A DNA stretch of 64,000 nt from Sarocladium kiliense (Eukaryota > Ascomycota > Sordariomycetes > Hypocreales > Sarocladiaceae): NCBI GenBank assembly GCA_030734395.1, contig JAUZTG010000042.1:1302001-1366000 (forward strand), written 5' to 3'. Under the pieces are notes generated by a model. That model worked only from the letters and a program-made list of their open reading frames with translations. It ran no database searches and was not told where the DNA came from. Positions 1-11,315 of the stretch are shown piece by piece. The position numbers and the translations under genes were made by a program. Positions within the stretch are counted from its first letter, which is position 1; each line of letters begins with the position of its first letter.

Positions 1-2033
1 CTGCAGTTCGCACGTTTCTCAGTGCATTCCTGATTTTCGGGCATCCCAATCAGGTCCTCAGCAACAAGGACGAGCCTGGTCAAGATGACATTTTGACAAC
101 GCACAGGCTGCCTCCTGCGGACCTTGACAATCCCCAACTGCAAGAGCTCGTGGGCAAGGCCAAGGATCTTCTCATTTGCTTTGAGAACATCCTCGCACGC
201 TTGACCCCATCCAACCGATACACTATGCCGCCAGCGCTGAGCAAGTCTCTACCGGAGTCCTACGGAGCTTGGTCAAACGCGTTCATTGCGTGGAAATCAC
301 GCGATGCCGATGCTATGGTGGAGGTTATGGTTATGCAGTTCGTCGAGCTCGATGCGATTCTGCACACTGTCAAGGACAAGACCGACGAGGCTGCTACAGA
401 GCTGTACCGCCAGAGCATCCGTGGCAACCAGCTGCAACTCATGGTTCGAGTCAAACGAATCGCAGGTCCGGAAAGGGGCAAGAAGATGATATTTGACGCT
501 GTTGCCGAGGCTAGAAAGGCTCGTATGGCGAAGAAGCAGACCGGCGATACCAAACCACGTGTCGCTGATAGTCCCGCTGAAGAGGACACAGCATCTGGCC
601 ACAGCATCGTGGCTCCTGTGTCGCAAACACCGGCTCCAACGTCAGCGCCTCTAAGCCCGACCCCCCCAGCACCTGCAATCTCATATGGCGGCTTACAAGG
701 CTTATTGCCCGACAATCGTATCGTCGTACACGAATTGGCCATCAACAAGGAATACCAGGTGCCAGCTGAGGAGTACAAGGCGGAGCAAGCTGTTCTCACT
801 CGCCCAATTTTTGAGCAAATGAGAGCAATTCTCGACCATACAGACGCCGAAACGAACTTCAGGCTTTTCCTCGTCGCGGCTGCCAGAGTCAAGGATAAGC
901 TCCAGCGCCTTCTGAAACCGGGCAACTCGATGCATAAGCTGATCGGGGAGATTCTGGATCCTGAAATCGCCCAGCAACAATTTACAATGGGGAGCTTTTC
1001 ATATGAGACTTTCTTCTCCGCCATGGGCAATCTATTGCCGAAACTCTGTGCACCTTTCCGCGATGACGAAGTGAAGGATCTTGTTCAGAACAAACTGAAT
1101 GACGGAAACCTCATTGACCGGATTGAGGCGCTCAACGACTTCATCGATCTCATGCTTTGCGACTACATGAACTACCTCTTGAGAATCGCTGCACCTCAAC
1201 TCATCGATGCCGCAGCTCAATACGAAAGTGTACGGTTCAAGAAGCAAGTGGAGGATGGCATGTCACTCACTGTTGCCGAGACAGCATGGCGATGTGCCAG
1301 ATCCAAGGTCATTGCTGATACACAAAAGCGAGATCCCGAGGGTATTAACCATCCAAAATCCCGCCCATCTGGCACGAAATTCTATGCGCAGATGCTCGTG
1401 GATGTTTTTACGCAGCCTCTGCCAATCCAGCCAGAGACTGTGCCAGAAATGCTTCGGCTGGACCTGAAGCGGATTGAAGAGGTTTCAACGATGGTCCAAC
1501 GCATCATTACTGTTGGAGCCGTGCTCCTGCAGTGCAAGAATCTGTTAAAGCGTGATGTGCGTTCCTCGTGGAAGATGGAGGCTTCAAGGATCATGTCTGT
1601 TCTCGAAGCCAACCACGAGTCGCTCGACACGACCATCAATGGCACCATGGCTGCCCTGGAAGCAGGACGGTCGATGCCTACGGTGACCAAGACACATCTT
1701 CGGGCCCTAGTGACCAAAGTCCTCACAGCGAGCCAAGATATGACTCTGCGGTCAACTGAACCCCGTGAGCCGGTCCTGCGGCTGCTCCTGACCCGCCTAC
1801 GAGGTAACGTCATGGCCAGGCTCGCACCTGGTTCGGCGAATGAGAAGGTCAAAGCTGCCAACATGGCGGGCGAGAAACTGGCCAGCCTTGGTCTTTCGGA
1901 GTTTGTGGAAAGGGTGAGAGGTATCTCCGATCTCTTGGATAAGGTCGGTACCGTCGATCGTGCGGCACATGACGTTTGGTGGGATCTGGTGGCTACCAAG
2001 GTTGAAGAGCAGGATACTGCCTCCGCGTCATGA
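1..2033 (+). CDS. SOK1: Tcp11/SOK1-family protein, 5' end outside the window
   Basis: The reading frame is open from base 3 of the window, with no start codon before base 93, so the N-terminus lies upstream. About 676 residues are visible, ending in TGA at 2031-2033. The first visible residues (VRTFLSAFLIFGHP, bases 6-47) and the helical body that follows resemble the T-complex-11 family, which includes yeast Sok1, a multicopy suppressor of PKA defects. A low-complexity Pro/Ser/Ala linker (bases about 540-700) separates an N-terminal helical part from the long C-terminal Tcp11 domain. No membrane segments are seen. The family role is a cytosolic or nuclear regulator linked to cAMP signalling; the exact biochemistry is unknown. 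No intron is seen in the visible part. Confidence 0.8.
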   Translation, partial: AVRTFLSAFLIFGHPNQVLSNKDEPGQDDILTTHRLPPADLDNPQLQELVGKAKDLLICFENILARLTPSNRYTMPPALSKSLPESYGAWSNAFIAWKSRDADAMVEVMVMQFVELDAILHTVKDKTDEAATELYRQSIRGNQLQLMVRVKRIAGPERGKKMIFDAVAEARKARMAKKQTGDTKPRVADSPAEEDTASGHSIVAPVSQTPAPTSAPLSPTPPAPAISYGGLQGLLPDNRIVVHELAINKEYQVPAEEYKAEQAVLTRPIFEQMRAILDHTDAETNFRLFLVAAARVKDKLQRLLKPGNSMHKLIGEILDPEIAQQQFTMGSFSYETFFSAMGNLLPKLCAPFRDDEVKDLVQNKLNDGNLIDRIEALNDFIDLMLCDYMNYLLRIAAPQLIDAAAQYESVRFKKQVEDGMSLTVAETAWRCARSKVIADTQKRDPEGINHPKSRPSGTKFYAQMLVDVFTQPLPIQPETVPEMLRLDLKRIEEVSTMVQRIITVGAVLLQCKNLLKRDVRSSWKMEASRIMSVLEANHESLDTTINGTMAALEAGRSMPTVTKTHLRALVTKVLTASQDMTLRSTEPREPVLRLLLTRLRGNVMARLAPGSANEKVKAANMAGEKLASLGLSEFVERVRGISDLLDKVGTVDRAAHDVWWDLVATKVEEQDTASAS

Positions 2034-3690
2034 AATCTGGGAAGAAGAACTTTTGGGATTGCTTAATGGATGTGTGATATTGGGGCGTGGCGTTTTGGAG
2101 CATACAGAACACGACGATTATCATTGCATGTGAATCGGTCTGGGTTGGTTTGGATTGGTCGACACATGTTGGAGGGCTTTGAGAACCTGGCTCTCTGCGG
2201 TTGGGTTTGCATTTTTGATACAACGGGAATGGGGATACCTGGTATGAGGTCGATAAATTGTTACGAGAATGGGAAATGAGAAATCTTGCATCGCATTTAT
2301 CCGTGTAGCAAGCGGCTTGACATGTGCCATCGTGATACTGTCTCTCGCTCGCTAGATTGAGTAGTTCTTCAAAGTGAGATTTCCTTGCTTTGATGTCTTC
2401 TCCGAAACTCTCCGTCCAACTTTCTACCAATACCATTTATTTGGCTACTTACAACCACCACTGAATTGAGCGAGCTACGTTGATGCAGATCTGACAATTG
2501 TAAGTTGTATCATCTGGCTCTCAGTTGCCGATTTTACTGGTACGGGTGAGGTGGACCCCTGTAGCAGGACCCCTACCGAATCTAAGCGCGAGTCGCGTCC
2601 TGAGGAACGAATCGAGAAAATTGGAGGCTCGGCTGGGACAGGCGCATTACGAACAGTCCATGCGACAGCGGCTCTCCTTTTTATCGCCTCACCATGACCT
2701 CAGAGAAAGCTCGACGACGATAGGGCAGCACGACGCCCCAATCTACCAACCGAAAGCACTATTTGTGCTAAACCTTCCTCAGGCATCGAAGCGATACGAA
2801 GACCGGACGAGCGAGCAGGCTAGACAACTGAGAGAGTCGCAGCGCAGGCCGGATTGCGCAACGGCAGCCATCCGGCTCCGGATATTCGTGGTAGCAAGGC
2901 TTTCGTGCTCAACTGAACGCGATATTGCAGAGCCATGTCCCAACATTCAGCGCGGCAGCTGGCCCTTGGTGCAGCTCGTCGTGTGACAGCACAAACCGGG
3001 AGAAGCACGCAGGCATTAAGCACCCCATGGGCGGCAAGATGCGGCTTCACAACGGCAAGGATATCAGCTTCAACGGCATTGGAGACGAACCAATCTCGGT
3101 GTGTGTCTAACCGGATGACCGGCACATCAAGAAGGCAGCACGCAAGCCGAGGCGTTCGCCAGAGGTACGTAATTGCACACCTTGTGCTTTTCTGTTTATC
3201 TCTTAGTAGCTTCCTCGTCTGGACGACAAAAGCACACCGAGACCCTCCAATGGCACTTTTGTGTCGTCAATGGCTGTCTGGTCCCCAGGCTGCCTGAGGC
3301 GTCGTCTTTCTCTACTACAAGTGGTCCCATGTCGGTGGTACCTTTGCTCGGGGGGCTGTGGACCTGGGATTGAGGTACCGCTTGGTACCTCTTGCTACCC
3401 CGCTGCCAGCCGTCGATGCTCCCAGCTTCCCCCACCATCACCATTTGCCTTCAGGTTCCCAACATTCCACGTCAATTTCTACGCTGCCATCTTATCTGCC
3501 TAAACGTTCTCAATTGGACTTATATCGTCCGGTTGATTCTCTCAGTTTCGATCTGGCTTTGGCTCCTGCAGCTCATCCACGAACTTCGCATCTTGGTTGA
3601 AGCTTGTTACTGACTTCGACATTCAGTCTGCTTCCTCAGATCCCACAGCGATTCTGCTCGGCTCACGCTCGAGCCCGAAATCCAGAAAAG
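2034..3690. other. Intergenic region and aminopeptidase 5' leader
   Basis: About 1.65 kb between the Tcp11 gene and the aminopeptidase start. Open frames here (for example 2525-2986) lack ATG starts, introns with consistent phase and recognisable protein features. The last 150 bases contain a good splice acceptor (branch TTACTGAC at about 3606-3613, CAG at 3625-3627), so part of this stretch is probably a 5' UTR or an alternative first exon with its intron. Confidence 0.5.
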
Positions 3691-6458
3691 ATGACTGACC
3701 GTGAGGTGTTGCCGGCTCATGTCAAGCCTACCCATTATGTCGTCTCTCTTCATGACCTCGACTTCAAGGACTGGACCTACAAGGGCACAGTGACGTAGGT
3801 TCCCATACCGACATTTGCTTTTGGTTAAGAGCATACCGAGCTTACATATACCCAAGTATCGACTGCAAGATTACCGAGCCGACCAAAGAGATTGTCTTGA
3901 ATACCCTCGAGCTCAAGCTACACAACGCTAAGATCTCCTTCGACCACACAAAGTCTACCCAGAGCCTCTCTTCCACCAACTTCTCCTACGATGAGAAGGC
4001 ACAGCGCGCAACCATCACCTTCGACCAGGAGGTGCCTGTATCCGAGAAAGCCTCTGTCGTTGTCGAGTTCGAAGGTGTCATGAACAACGAAATGGCTGGT
4101 TTCTACCGCAGCAAGTACAAGCCCGCTGTCGAGCCTGCGAAGTCAGTCCCCACCGACGGTGACTGGCACTACATGCTGAGCACGCAATTCGAGTCGTGCG
4201 ATGCTCGACGGGCCTTCCCCTGTTTCGATGAGCCCAATCTGAAGGCTACGTTCGACTTTGAGGTCGAGATTCCAGAGGATCAGGTTGCTCTGAGCAATAT
4301 GCCTGTCAAGGAGAGCAAGCCTACCAAGGACGGTTGGAAGATGGTTTCTTTCGAGACCTCTCCCATCATGAGCTCTTACCTCCTTGCCTGGGCTATTGGT
4401 GACTTTGAGTACATTGAGCAGCTCACAGACCGCCGCTACAATGGCAAGCAGATCCCTGTCCGTGTTTACACCACCCGTGGCCTGAAGCACCAGGGAGAGT
4501 GGGCACTGCAACACGCTCCTAAGATCATCGACTTCTTCTCTGAAATCTTCGACATCGACTACCCTCTTCCCAAGTCCGATCTTCTCGCTGTCCATGAGTT
4601 CACTCACGGTGCTATGGAGAACTGGGGTCTCGTTACCTACCGCACCACCCAGGTCCTCTACGATGAGAAGACTTCGGATCCCCGCTATAAGAACAACGTT
4701 GCCTACGTTGTTGCTCACGAACTGGCTCATCAATGGTTCGGCAACCTCGTCACTATGGACTGGTGGGATGAGCTCTGGCTCAACGAGGGCTTCGCCACCT
4801 GGGTCGGATGGCATGCAGTTGACTACCTACACCCCGAGTGGCAGGTCTGGGCCCAGTTCGTCAACGAGGGTATGGAGTCTGCTTTCCGCCTCGACGGTAT
4901 TCGCGCCAGCCACCCCATTCACGTTCCCGTACGCGATGCCCTCGACATCAACCAGATCTTCGACCACATCAGCTATCTCAAGGGTTGCTCTGCTATTCGC
5001 ATGTTGGCCAACCACCTCGGCGTTGAGACATTCCTGAAGGGCGTCTCTAACTACCTCAAGGCTCACCAGTACGGCAATGCGAAGACCGAGGCCCTTTGGG
5101 CTGCGCTCAGTGAGGCTTCAGGCCAGAAGGTTGAAGAGATTATGCACCCCTGGATCTCCAAGATCGGTCACCCCGTCTTGACCGTTGCTGAGGAGCCTGG
5201 TCAAATCTCTGTCAAGCAGAGCCGTTATCTCTCCTCTGGCGATGTTAAGCCTGAGGATGATACCACCACCTGGTGGGTGCCTCTTGGCCTCGAAGGCAAG
5301 AAGGGATCAAGCGGTGTTCAGGCCCTTTCCCTCCACAGCAAGGAGGAGACCATCCGCGATATCGACGATGAGTTCTACAAGCTCAACAGCGGCGCTACTG
5401 GCTTCTACCGTGTCAACTATCCTCCTGCCCGCCTCGCGAAGCTTGGTACGCAGCTAGACAAGCTGAGCACCGAGGATAAGATTGCTATCATTGGTTCTAC
5501 TGGTGATCTCGCCTTCTCCGGAAGCACCACTACTCCGGCCCTCCTCAGCTTCCTCCAGGGCTTCGCTGAGGAGAAGCACTCCCTTGTTTGGAGCCAGGTC
5601 CTTGACTCCATCGGCCTGGTCAAGTCTGTCTTCGGCGAGGATGATGTCATTCGTAAGGGTCTCGAGAACTTCACCCTGAAGCTCATCGACCAAAAGGTTA
5701 AGGAGTATGGCTGGGACTTCCCAGAGGGCGAGGATTACCTCACTATCCAGCTCCGCAAGAGTCTTATTGGCACCGCCGTTGCCAGCGGTCACCCTGAGTA
5801 AGTTTGCTGTGATCAACCCCCTGTTAAGCTTAACTAACGTAATGGCAGGGCTACTGAGGAGGCTTACAAGCGTTTTAACGCATGGGCTGAGGACCCCGAG
5901 GCGAACCCCATCTATGCCTCTATTCGTGGATCCGTGTACCGATCTGCTCTTGAGAAGGACCCCGCTCGCGCTGTTGAAATCTTGAAGAAGGAGTGGTTCA
6001 ACACCAAGTCTGTGGACGGAAAGCTCGTCTGCCTTAGCGTCCTTGGTCTCTGCAAGGACACTGATCTGCTCAAGAACTCCATCATTCCCTTCAACTTCAA
6101 CACCGCCCCTCCCTCCAATTCTGTCCCCTCGGCAGATATGCACGCCCTCGGCAACTCCCTTGCGGTCAACCGTGTTGCTCGCCCGATCCAGTGGCAATTC
6201 TTCAAGGACAACTACGACGCCGCTATCTCGAAGCTTGGCAACCCCATCGTCGTGGACCGCTACATCAACCTCAGTCTCAGCAAGTTCACTAGCCTTGATG
6301 ATGTCAAGGACATTGAGGCTTTCTTCAAGGACAAGGATACCAAGAGCTTCGATCGTACTCTCGAGACGGTCAAGGACAAGATCAGGGGTCGTGCTGCGTA
6401 CAAGGAGCGTGACTCAGCGGCGCTCAAGGAGTGGCTGGCTGCTAATGGATATGCTTGA
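3691..6458 (+). CDS. APE2: M1 family zinc aminopeptidase (Ape2/Aap1-like)
   Basis: Three exons: 3691-3794, 3857-5797 and 5849-6458, giving 884 residues. Both introns are GT-AG (3795-3856, 5798-5848) and keep frame. The protein carries the exopeptidase motif GAMEN at residues 286-290 and the zinc site HELAH at 322-326, with the third ligand Glu in WLNEGFA at about 345. The ERAP1-like C-terminal domain is complete. The enzyme removes N-terminal residues from peptides; fungal relatives are cytosolic, with a mitochondrial or periplasmic form in some species. The first ATG after the in-frame TGA at 3598 is 3691. The 30 codons between that stop and the ATG are Ser/Leu/Arg-rich with almost no acidic residues, like a presequence, and a splice acceptor lies within them, so a longer spliced form is possible. 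Confidence 0.93.
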
Positions 6459-6625
6459 CTGCGTGCAGGGGGAAGCAGGCTTTGACAGCTTGGGTATCAA
6501 ATGTGAACAAAAAGTAAAATTAATTCGTCAAATGACAATATCACAAGAATTTGGAGATCGCGGCATGATCGTGGCAGCATCGTAAAACGTAATATTTGGC
6601 ATCAATCATGTGTAATCAAGTTCTT

Positions 6626-6635
6626 CCCCCCCCCC
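6626..6635. repeat. Poly-C tract
   Basis: A run of ten C between the convergent 3' ends of the aminopeptidase and esterase genes. It is a homopolymer tract with length uncertainty; no function is inferred. Confidence 0.7.
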
Positions 6636-6648
6636 GTCCTGCACCGTC

Positions 6649-8349
6649 CTAAATGTGCAAGACGTCCGCTAATTCCACTATCACGTCATAGCTGGACTGT
6701 CTGAAATCATCCTTCAAGATGCTGTTCCTCGTTGGCCTCTCGAACCACAAAAGATCCTTCTTCTCCTTCCATTCTGGCCAGTTGGCATACTTCTGCACAC
6801 CCTTATTAGGATCAAGGTTATGCAAGAAGTTGAAGTAGTACGTCCTTGTGCTGCTCGCGGCGTTGTTAGGGAGGATCCCATAGAAGGTCTGGAGAATATC
6901 TGAGCCGTGAAACGTTCCCATAATGGGGGTACCATAGTTGTATGAGGAGAGGTAGCTCCAGGAGGGAACATCTGGGTTGGCGCGGGAGGTGACGTCGAGG
7001 AAGATGCGACGGGTGAGCGTGAAAGTCATGTCGCCGAGGAGAGCTGCCAAACGCTTGAAGCCGGGGTACCACTCGTTCAGGAGGCCAGTGCGGTGAGGGC
7101 TGCCGGTGATGATGGCAGGGTTGTAGGTGTTGACGAGGCGAGTCAGCTGGGCTTTGGTGGCGCTTGGGAAGTAGTACTGGGAGAAGTAGTCGACGACCTT
7201 GGCTGTGGTGGTGAGGTTGGGTTGGAAGAGGGCGAAGAGAGTGCCTTCGTCTTCTTGGTCGCCAACGATCATGGGAACAGCGTAGTAGCGGCCCTCTGCG
7301 GCGAGCTTGTCGGGTGTGTCTGGCAGGACAACGCCATCTGGCCGAGGAAGGTAGGAGAGCGCGACGGATTGATAGCCGAGAAGACCAGGGACTGAGTTGG
7401 CGGCGCGGAGGAAGGTGTTGTAATCAACCTCGCGAAGGCAGTTCAAGGTGTCGGCAGCGCCGGAGCAGCCAGCGTCGCGGACGACAGAGTCATAGACGGC
7501 CTGTCCCTTGGGGCAATCGACAGGATCGGCTGGGACGATGCTGCCAGAGTTCATAATGGCGCCACGGAACAGAGGCTTGCCCTTGTAGGTAGCCTCGCCT
7601 CCGTATAGAGCCATCTGGTTGAAGACAGAGATGGAACCGGCTGATTCACCCCAGATAGTCACCTGGTCTGGGTCACCGCCGAACTCTGCGATGTTGTCTG
7701 CCACCCACTCGAGGCCCATACGCTGGTCGAGGAGGCCAAGGTTTGAGGCGCCATCCTCAAGGATCTCCTTGCCAGCCATGAAGCCGAAGCCAGCAACGCG
7801 GTAGTTCACAGCAACGAAGATGAAGTCCTGGCCTTGCTTCGACGCCTCGTTAAGCAGGCTGGTTCCATCATAAGTGGACGTGGATCCAAGCTCAAAGCCG
7901 CCTCCGAAGATCCAGAAGAGAACAGGAAGCTTGTCTCCCTTCTTGACTCCAGCAGGTCTCTGAACAGTGACACTCAGGCAGTCCTCCCTGCCGGCGATGT
8001 TCTGCAGGAAGGGAAGATTGATAAGGTCGTTCAGTACTCCGCCAACTATCCCCAGGGTGTCCCGAGAGATGACCATCTGGGGACAAGCCGGTGCAATAGG
8101 GGTAGCATCGAAAGTCCCTAACTTGCGGGATAGACGCTTGGGAGGACGAAGACGCAGCTGGCCGGTTGGGGCGTCCGCGAAAGGGATGCCACGGAAAGAG
8201 TCAACATTGAGGAGGGATGAGCCAATGATAGTATCATCGCTCGAGGAGAGCTGGACAGACACCTGAGTGCCACGGTCCTCAAGCACTGGGCTTGGAGCGG
8301 CGAGAGAAAAGGCAACGAGGCCAAAGAGAGAGAGGATGCTAGACTTCAT
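6649..8349 (-). CDS. Secreted type-B carboxylesterase/lipase
   Basis: A single exon of 566 residues, the usual size for the carboxylesterase type-B (Candida rugosa lipase-like) family. Residues 1 to about 18 form a clear signal peptide ending in Ala, so the enzyme is predicted to be secreted. The alpha/beta-hydrolase triad is visible: nucleophile Ser236 in GESAG, acid Glu368 in DEGT and His481 in FHGSD. The oxyanion-hole motif FGGGF and the family signature EDCLSV are also present. It should hydrolyse carboxylic esters or acylglycerols outside the cell; substrate preference cannot be read from sequence. It is convergent with the aminopeptidase, with 190 bases between the two stop codons. Confidence 0.92.
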   Translation of the reverse strand: MKSSILSLFGLVAFSLAAPSPVLEDRGTQVSVQLSSSDDTIIGSSLLNVDSFRGIPFADAPTGQLRLRPPKRLSRKLGTFDATPIAPACPQMVISRDTLGIVGGVLNDLINLPFLQNIAGREDCLSVTVQRPAGVKKGDKLPVLFWIFGGGFELGSTSTYDGTSLLNEASKQGQDFIFVAVNYRVAGFGFMAGKEILEDGASNLGLLDQRMGLEWVADNIAEFGGDPDQVTIWGESAGSISVFNQMALYGGEATYKGKPLFRGAIMNSGSIVPADPVDCPKGQAVYDSVVRDAGCSGAADTLNCLREVDYNTFLRAANSVPGLLGYQSVALSYLPRPDGVVLPDTPDKLAAEGRYYAVPMIVGDQEDEGTLFALFQPNLTTTAKVVDYFSQYYFPSATKAQLTRLVNTYNPAIITGSPHRTGLLNEWYPGFKRLAALLGDMTFTLTRRIFLDVTSRANPDVPSWSYLSSYNYGTPIMGTFHGSDILQTFYGILPNNAASSTRTYYFNFLHNLDPNKGVQKYANWPEWKEKKDLLWFERPTRNSILKDDFRQSSYDVIVELADVLHI

Positions 8350-9842
8350 CCTTCTTCTTGTGATAGTATGTCACAACTATCAGTGCTCAGGACTCTGTGA
8401 CTGAAACTCGGCTCAAGAAGAACTCAAGTCGAAGGAGGACCCAAGGCAATGGTAAGGGAAACAAATCCTTGTTCTTGTCGAGTAAATCTGGGGAAACCTG
8501 GGGGCCTTGATCAACCTGGATCAGAAAACTGTTGGGATACATCGTGGAATTATATCCATGGCCCGTGCTCATCCATATCCTATATCACCACCCGCCAAGC
8601 CATCTTTCTACGGGGATCCGCCTGCATGGGTTCCCTCTTTCGGCATCCTGGGATCAAGGGTGAAGGTTCTGGGACCAGGTGGGAAATTGTCCGCAGCTGA
8701 GTTGCTCCGCAAACCTCGCACTAGGGCACGGGAGAAGGATCCCATTTCGGACATCGTGATGTGCGGGGGATCCATAGTTCGTAGAGTAGTTGGTCACCAG
8801 CCGGAGGGGAAGCGCAATCCACTCATCGTCGGTATGGTCAACGTTCGAAGCACATGTCAAGAAGTTGACGGAGAATGGTACTGATGAACATGATTTTAGG
8901 TGCGTAAATACGCTATTTGTCTCTGCAGGACTGCCGAGGCACCGAACAATAGCGCCTGGGCGAGTGTGAGGGGCGGCCCATCAGTCTACTTCTCCATGGG
9001 GATTGCGTCTGCCGATCGCGGGTACGAGTCCGGGGTACGTGGTGTGGGATGGGCAAGGTTGGGCACGATGCAACCTTTGCGAGGGGGAAGGGCAAATGGC
9101 GGAGTGGATGATTGAGGAAGAAGATGGCGTCGAGAATGGGCTGAGTGACAGGAACCTTGGAAAAAGGCGGGATGGGATGGATGGCTGGGGTGGATGCAGG
9201 GTAATGGGGGCGCACATGGCGCATGACATGCATGCTCTTAACACGCAATGAGCATTATTTAACTTGTCAGCGGATGGTCAATGCCTAGTCCATACTCCGT
9301 GCTCCCTCCTGGTTTCCCACGATACTGTCCTGAAAGGGAAACAGCTTCGTCCTTTTCTCCAAGCTCGTCATGTGCAAACTTCATCAATATTACATCCCGC
9401 CTTGGTGGGAGACTCCGCATCGAGATCTATACCCTGCTATCCCTGTGATTATACTTGCCAAGTGCTAGGATAAAGCGGTAGGGCAATGGTCACAGTCGGA
9501 GAATCCCCGAAAGCGCGGGCACATAATCACACCGTCTTAAGGGCATTGATCGTTCTCGTATTATTCTCGCGTTCTAGACTATGCACGCATCCCCATACAC
9601 GAACGCCTGTCGTACTAGGTACCGACAATGCCGGTATCTGCCATCATTCCCTTCATTTCATTTCCGTATGCTTCGTGACAAGATATATGGTGCTCCCGGC
9701 AACCAAACAGAAACACCAGACCAATCCTTGATGCGCCAGCCCCTCTATGGGACATGCAAATGTCTCCCCATAACCCTATGCAAGCCGGAGCACTAACGCC
9801 TTGTTCGCTGTGCTGGCACAAGCGTACCATACCCAAGAAACT
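8350..9842. other. Intergenic region, esterase promoter side
   Basis: About 1.5 kb upstream of the esterase and downstream of the next minus-strand gene. It contains only short unsupported open frames. The stretch around 9000-9250 is G-rich on the plus strand. I see no RNA gene or mobile element. Confidence 0.4.
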
Positions 9843-11315
9843 CTAAACGACGACACCAACCTGCGGCCCCTCTCGGAGGCACTGCTTCTTTCCATTGAGG
9901 GATGGCTCTTTGTCACATTCATCCTCGAAGCTGCTGTTAACAACCTCGGCAAGAGCATCACGCTTCCGCTTCCCTTTCGTTGGCGTTTTCGGCGCTCCCT
10001 CCTCACTCGGCTGCCACGTCTCGATCTTCTCTTCATCAACAATGCCCACCAAGTCACGTCCAAGAGCCTTGCCTAGCCGCTCCCGAAGACCAAGGATTGG
10101 CCAGATGGGAACCCTCGTAAACTCGATCTTCATGCCTTCCGTATCGGTGGTGGATCCCTCTGGGACACTGGCAGGGTCGTGAAATCGCTGTAGGAAATGC
10201 GCAGTGACGTAGGCCGTATAGATGATGAAGTCAGCTGTGTCGCTGTCGTGTGTCAATAAGCGTAGTTTGATGTCCTGGAAGTGTGGATTCTTCATTCTAC
10301 TGGCTGTTGGTATGCTCTGAGACTCATGGCGCGAGATGATTGATGATCCGTAGAAGTGCCGCTGAGCCATGGCCAGGAAGATGCCGACAAAGTGGGCGTC
10401 GTGGTCGAGGTTTGAGGGTATGAGCTTCTTTGATCTCAGGTGCTGCAATCGCAGTACAGGCTCGTTGGGAACTTTGGATGGCCCTGGAGCGATGCGGAAG
10501 AGATTCCTCCTTATTGCTGCAAGCTGACTTCGACCGATGTAGCAGAGCATGGGGAGACCAGCTGGGTTGTGACTTCCGGAAGCCAAGTCTCCAAGATGAT
10601 CGCAAGATAATGCAGACTGAGTTGATATGGTCTGGAATGAAGCGGGAGAGGAGCGTGCTTGTTCCAAGGGAAAATTCCACATAAGAGGCGCGCGAACGGC
10701 ATCACGATACACACGCTCTCCGAAATGCAGATGCCATTCTGGCATTAAGCGTGGTTTGGAGAACGTATCCGGCCAGAGTGTTTGCAGGACCGTCCGCACA
10801 GCCGTCGAGGTCATTATCGAGTGGAATTGGTGCGGCGCCAGGATCTCCGTCAAGGCATTGCTGAGAGCTGTGATCGTAGGCGACGGGCGCATATGGCCCT
10901 TGGATGGCGGCGATCCGGAAATGCTGCTTGGGACCGGAGTGTTGCAGGATGGCAGCTGCTCAAAGCGTACCCCAAGAAGCTCTGCATGGATGTCTGTCCA
11001 GCAAATCGGACGGAGAAAGAGAGACGTGCCTGCATGTTCTTGCATTATGTCGTAGAGAGAACCGCGCATGGGTCGGCGGACGCGTTTCCGCTGGCGCGTC
11101 TGCCGTGTCGCGGGTGGAACGGAACACTGCATCGTGGTTGAGGTTGAGCTAGAGGGCATGTCACTCTGAGGATGAAGCCCAGCCGTAGCCATGTCGACCA
11201 GAACGCGCAGTTGCGCGATGATGCTATTGTTGGAGATGAGCGATCTGCGCGACGGGTGTCAGTGATGGGACATATAAGCGAAATCAGGCGGACGTACTGA
11301 CCCGAGTGTGAGCAT
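9843..11315 (-). CDS. Conserved-type hypothetical protein with a 14-nt first coding exon
   Basis: Two exons on the minus strand: 11315-11302 (14 nt, starting ATG) and 11244-9843, giving 471 residues. The 57-nt intron (11301-11245) has donor GTCAGT, branch CACTGAC and acceptor CGCAG. It brings the upstream ATG into frame with the long exon, whose own first ATG is at 11192. The protein has no signal peptide or membrane segment. A Ser/Thr-rich and basic N-terminus is followed by a mixed alpha/beta body (residues about 60-370) and a charged Lys/Arg/Glu tail containing a KGKRKR stretch that could be a nuclear signal. I do not recognise a domain. The composition resembles uncharacterised proteins of Sordariomycetes, but this is an impression only. 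Confidence 0.65.

Noticed and set aside
2525..2986. 153-codon plus-strand frame downstream of the Tcp11 gene
   Set aside because: It starts at a non-ATG codon and has no recognisable domain or splice structure; it probably lies in intergenic DNA.
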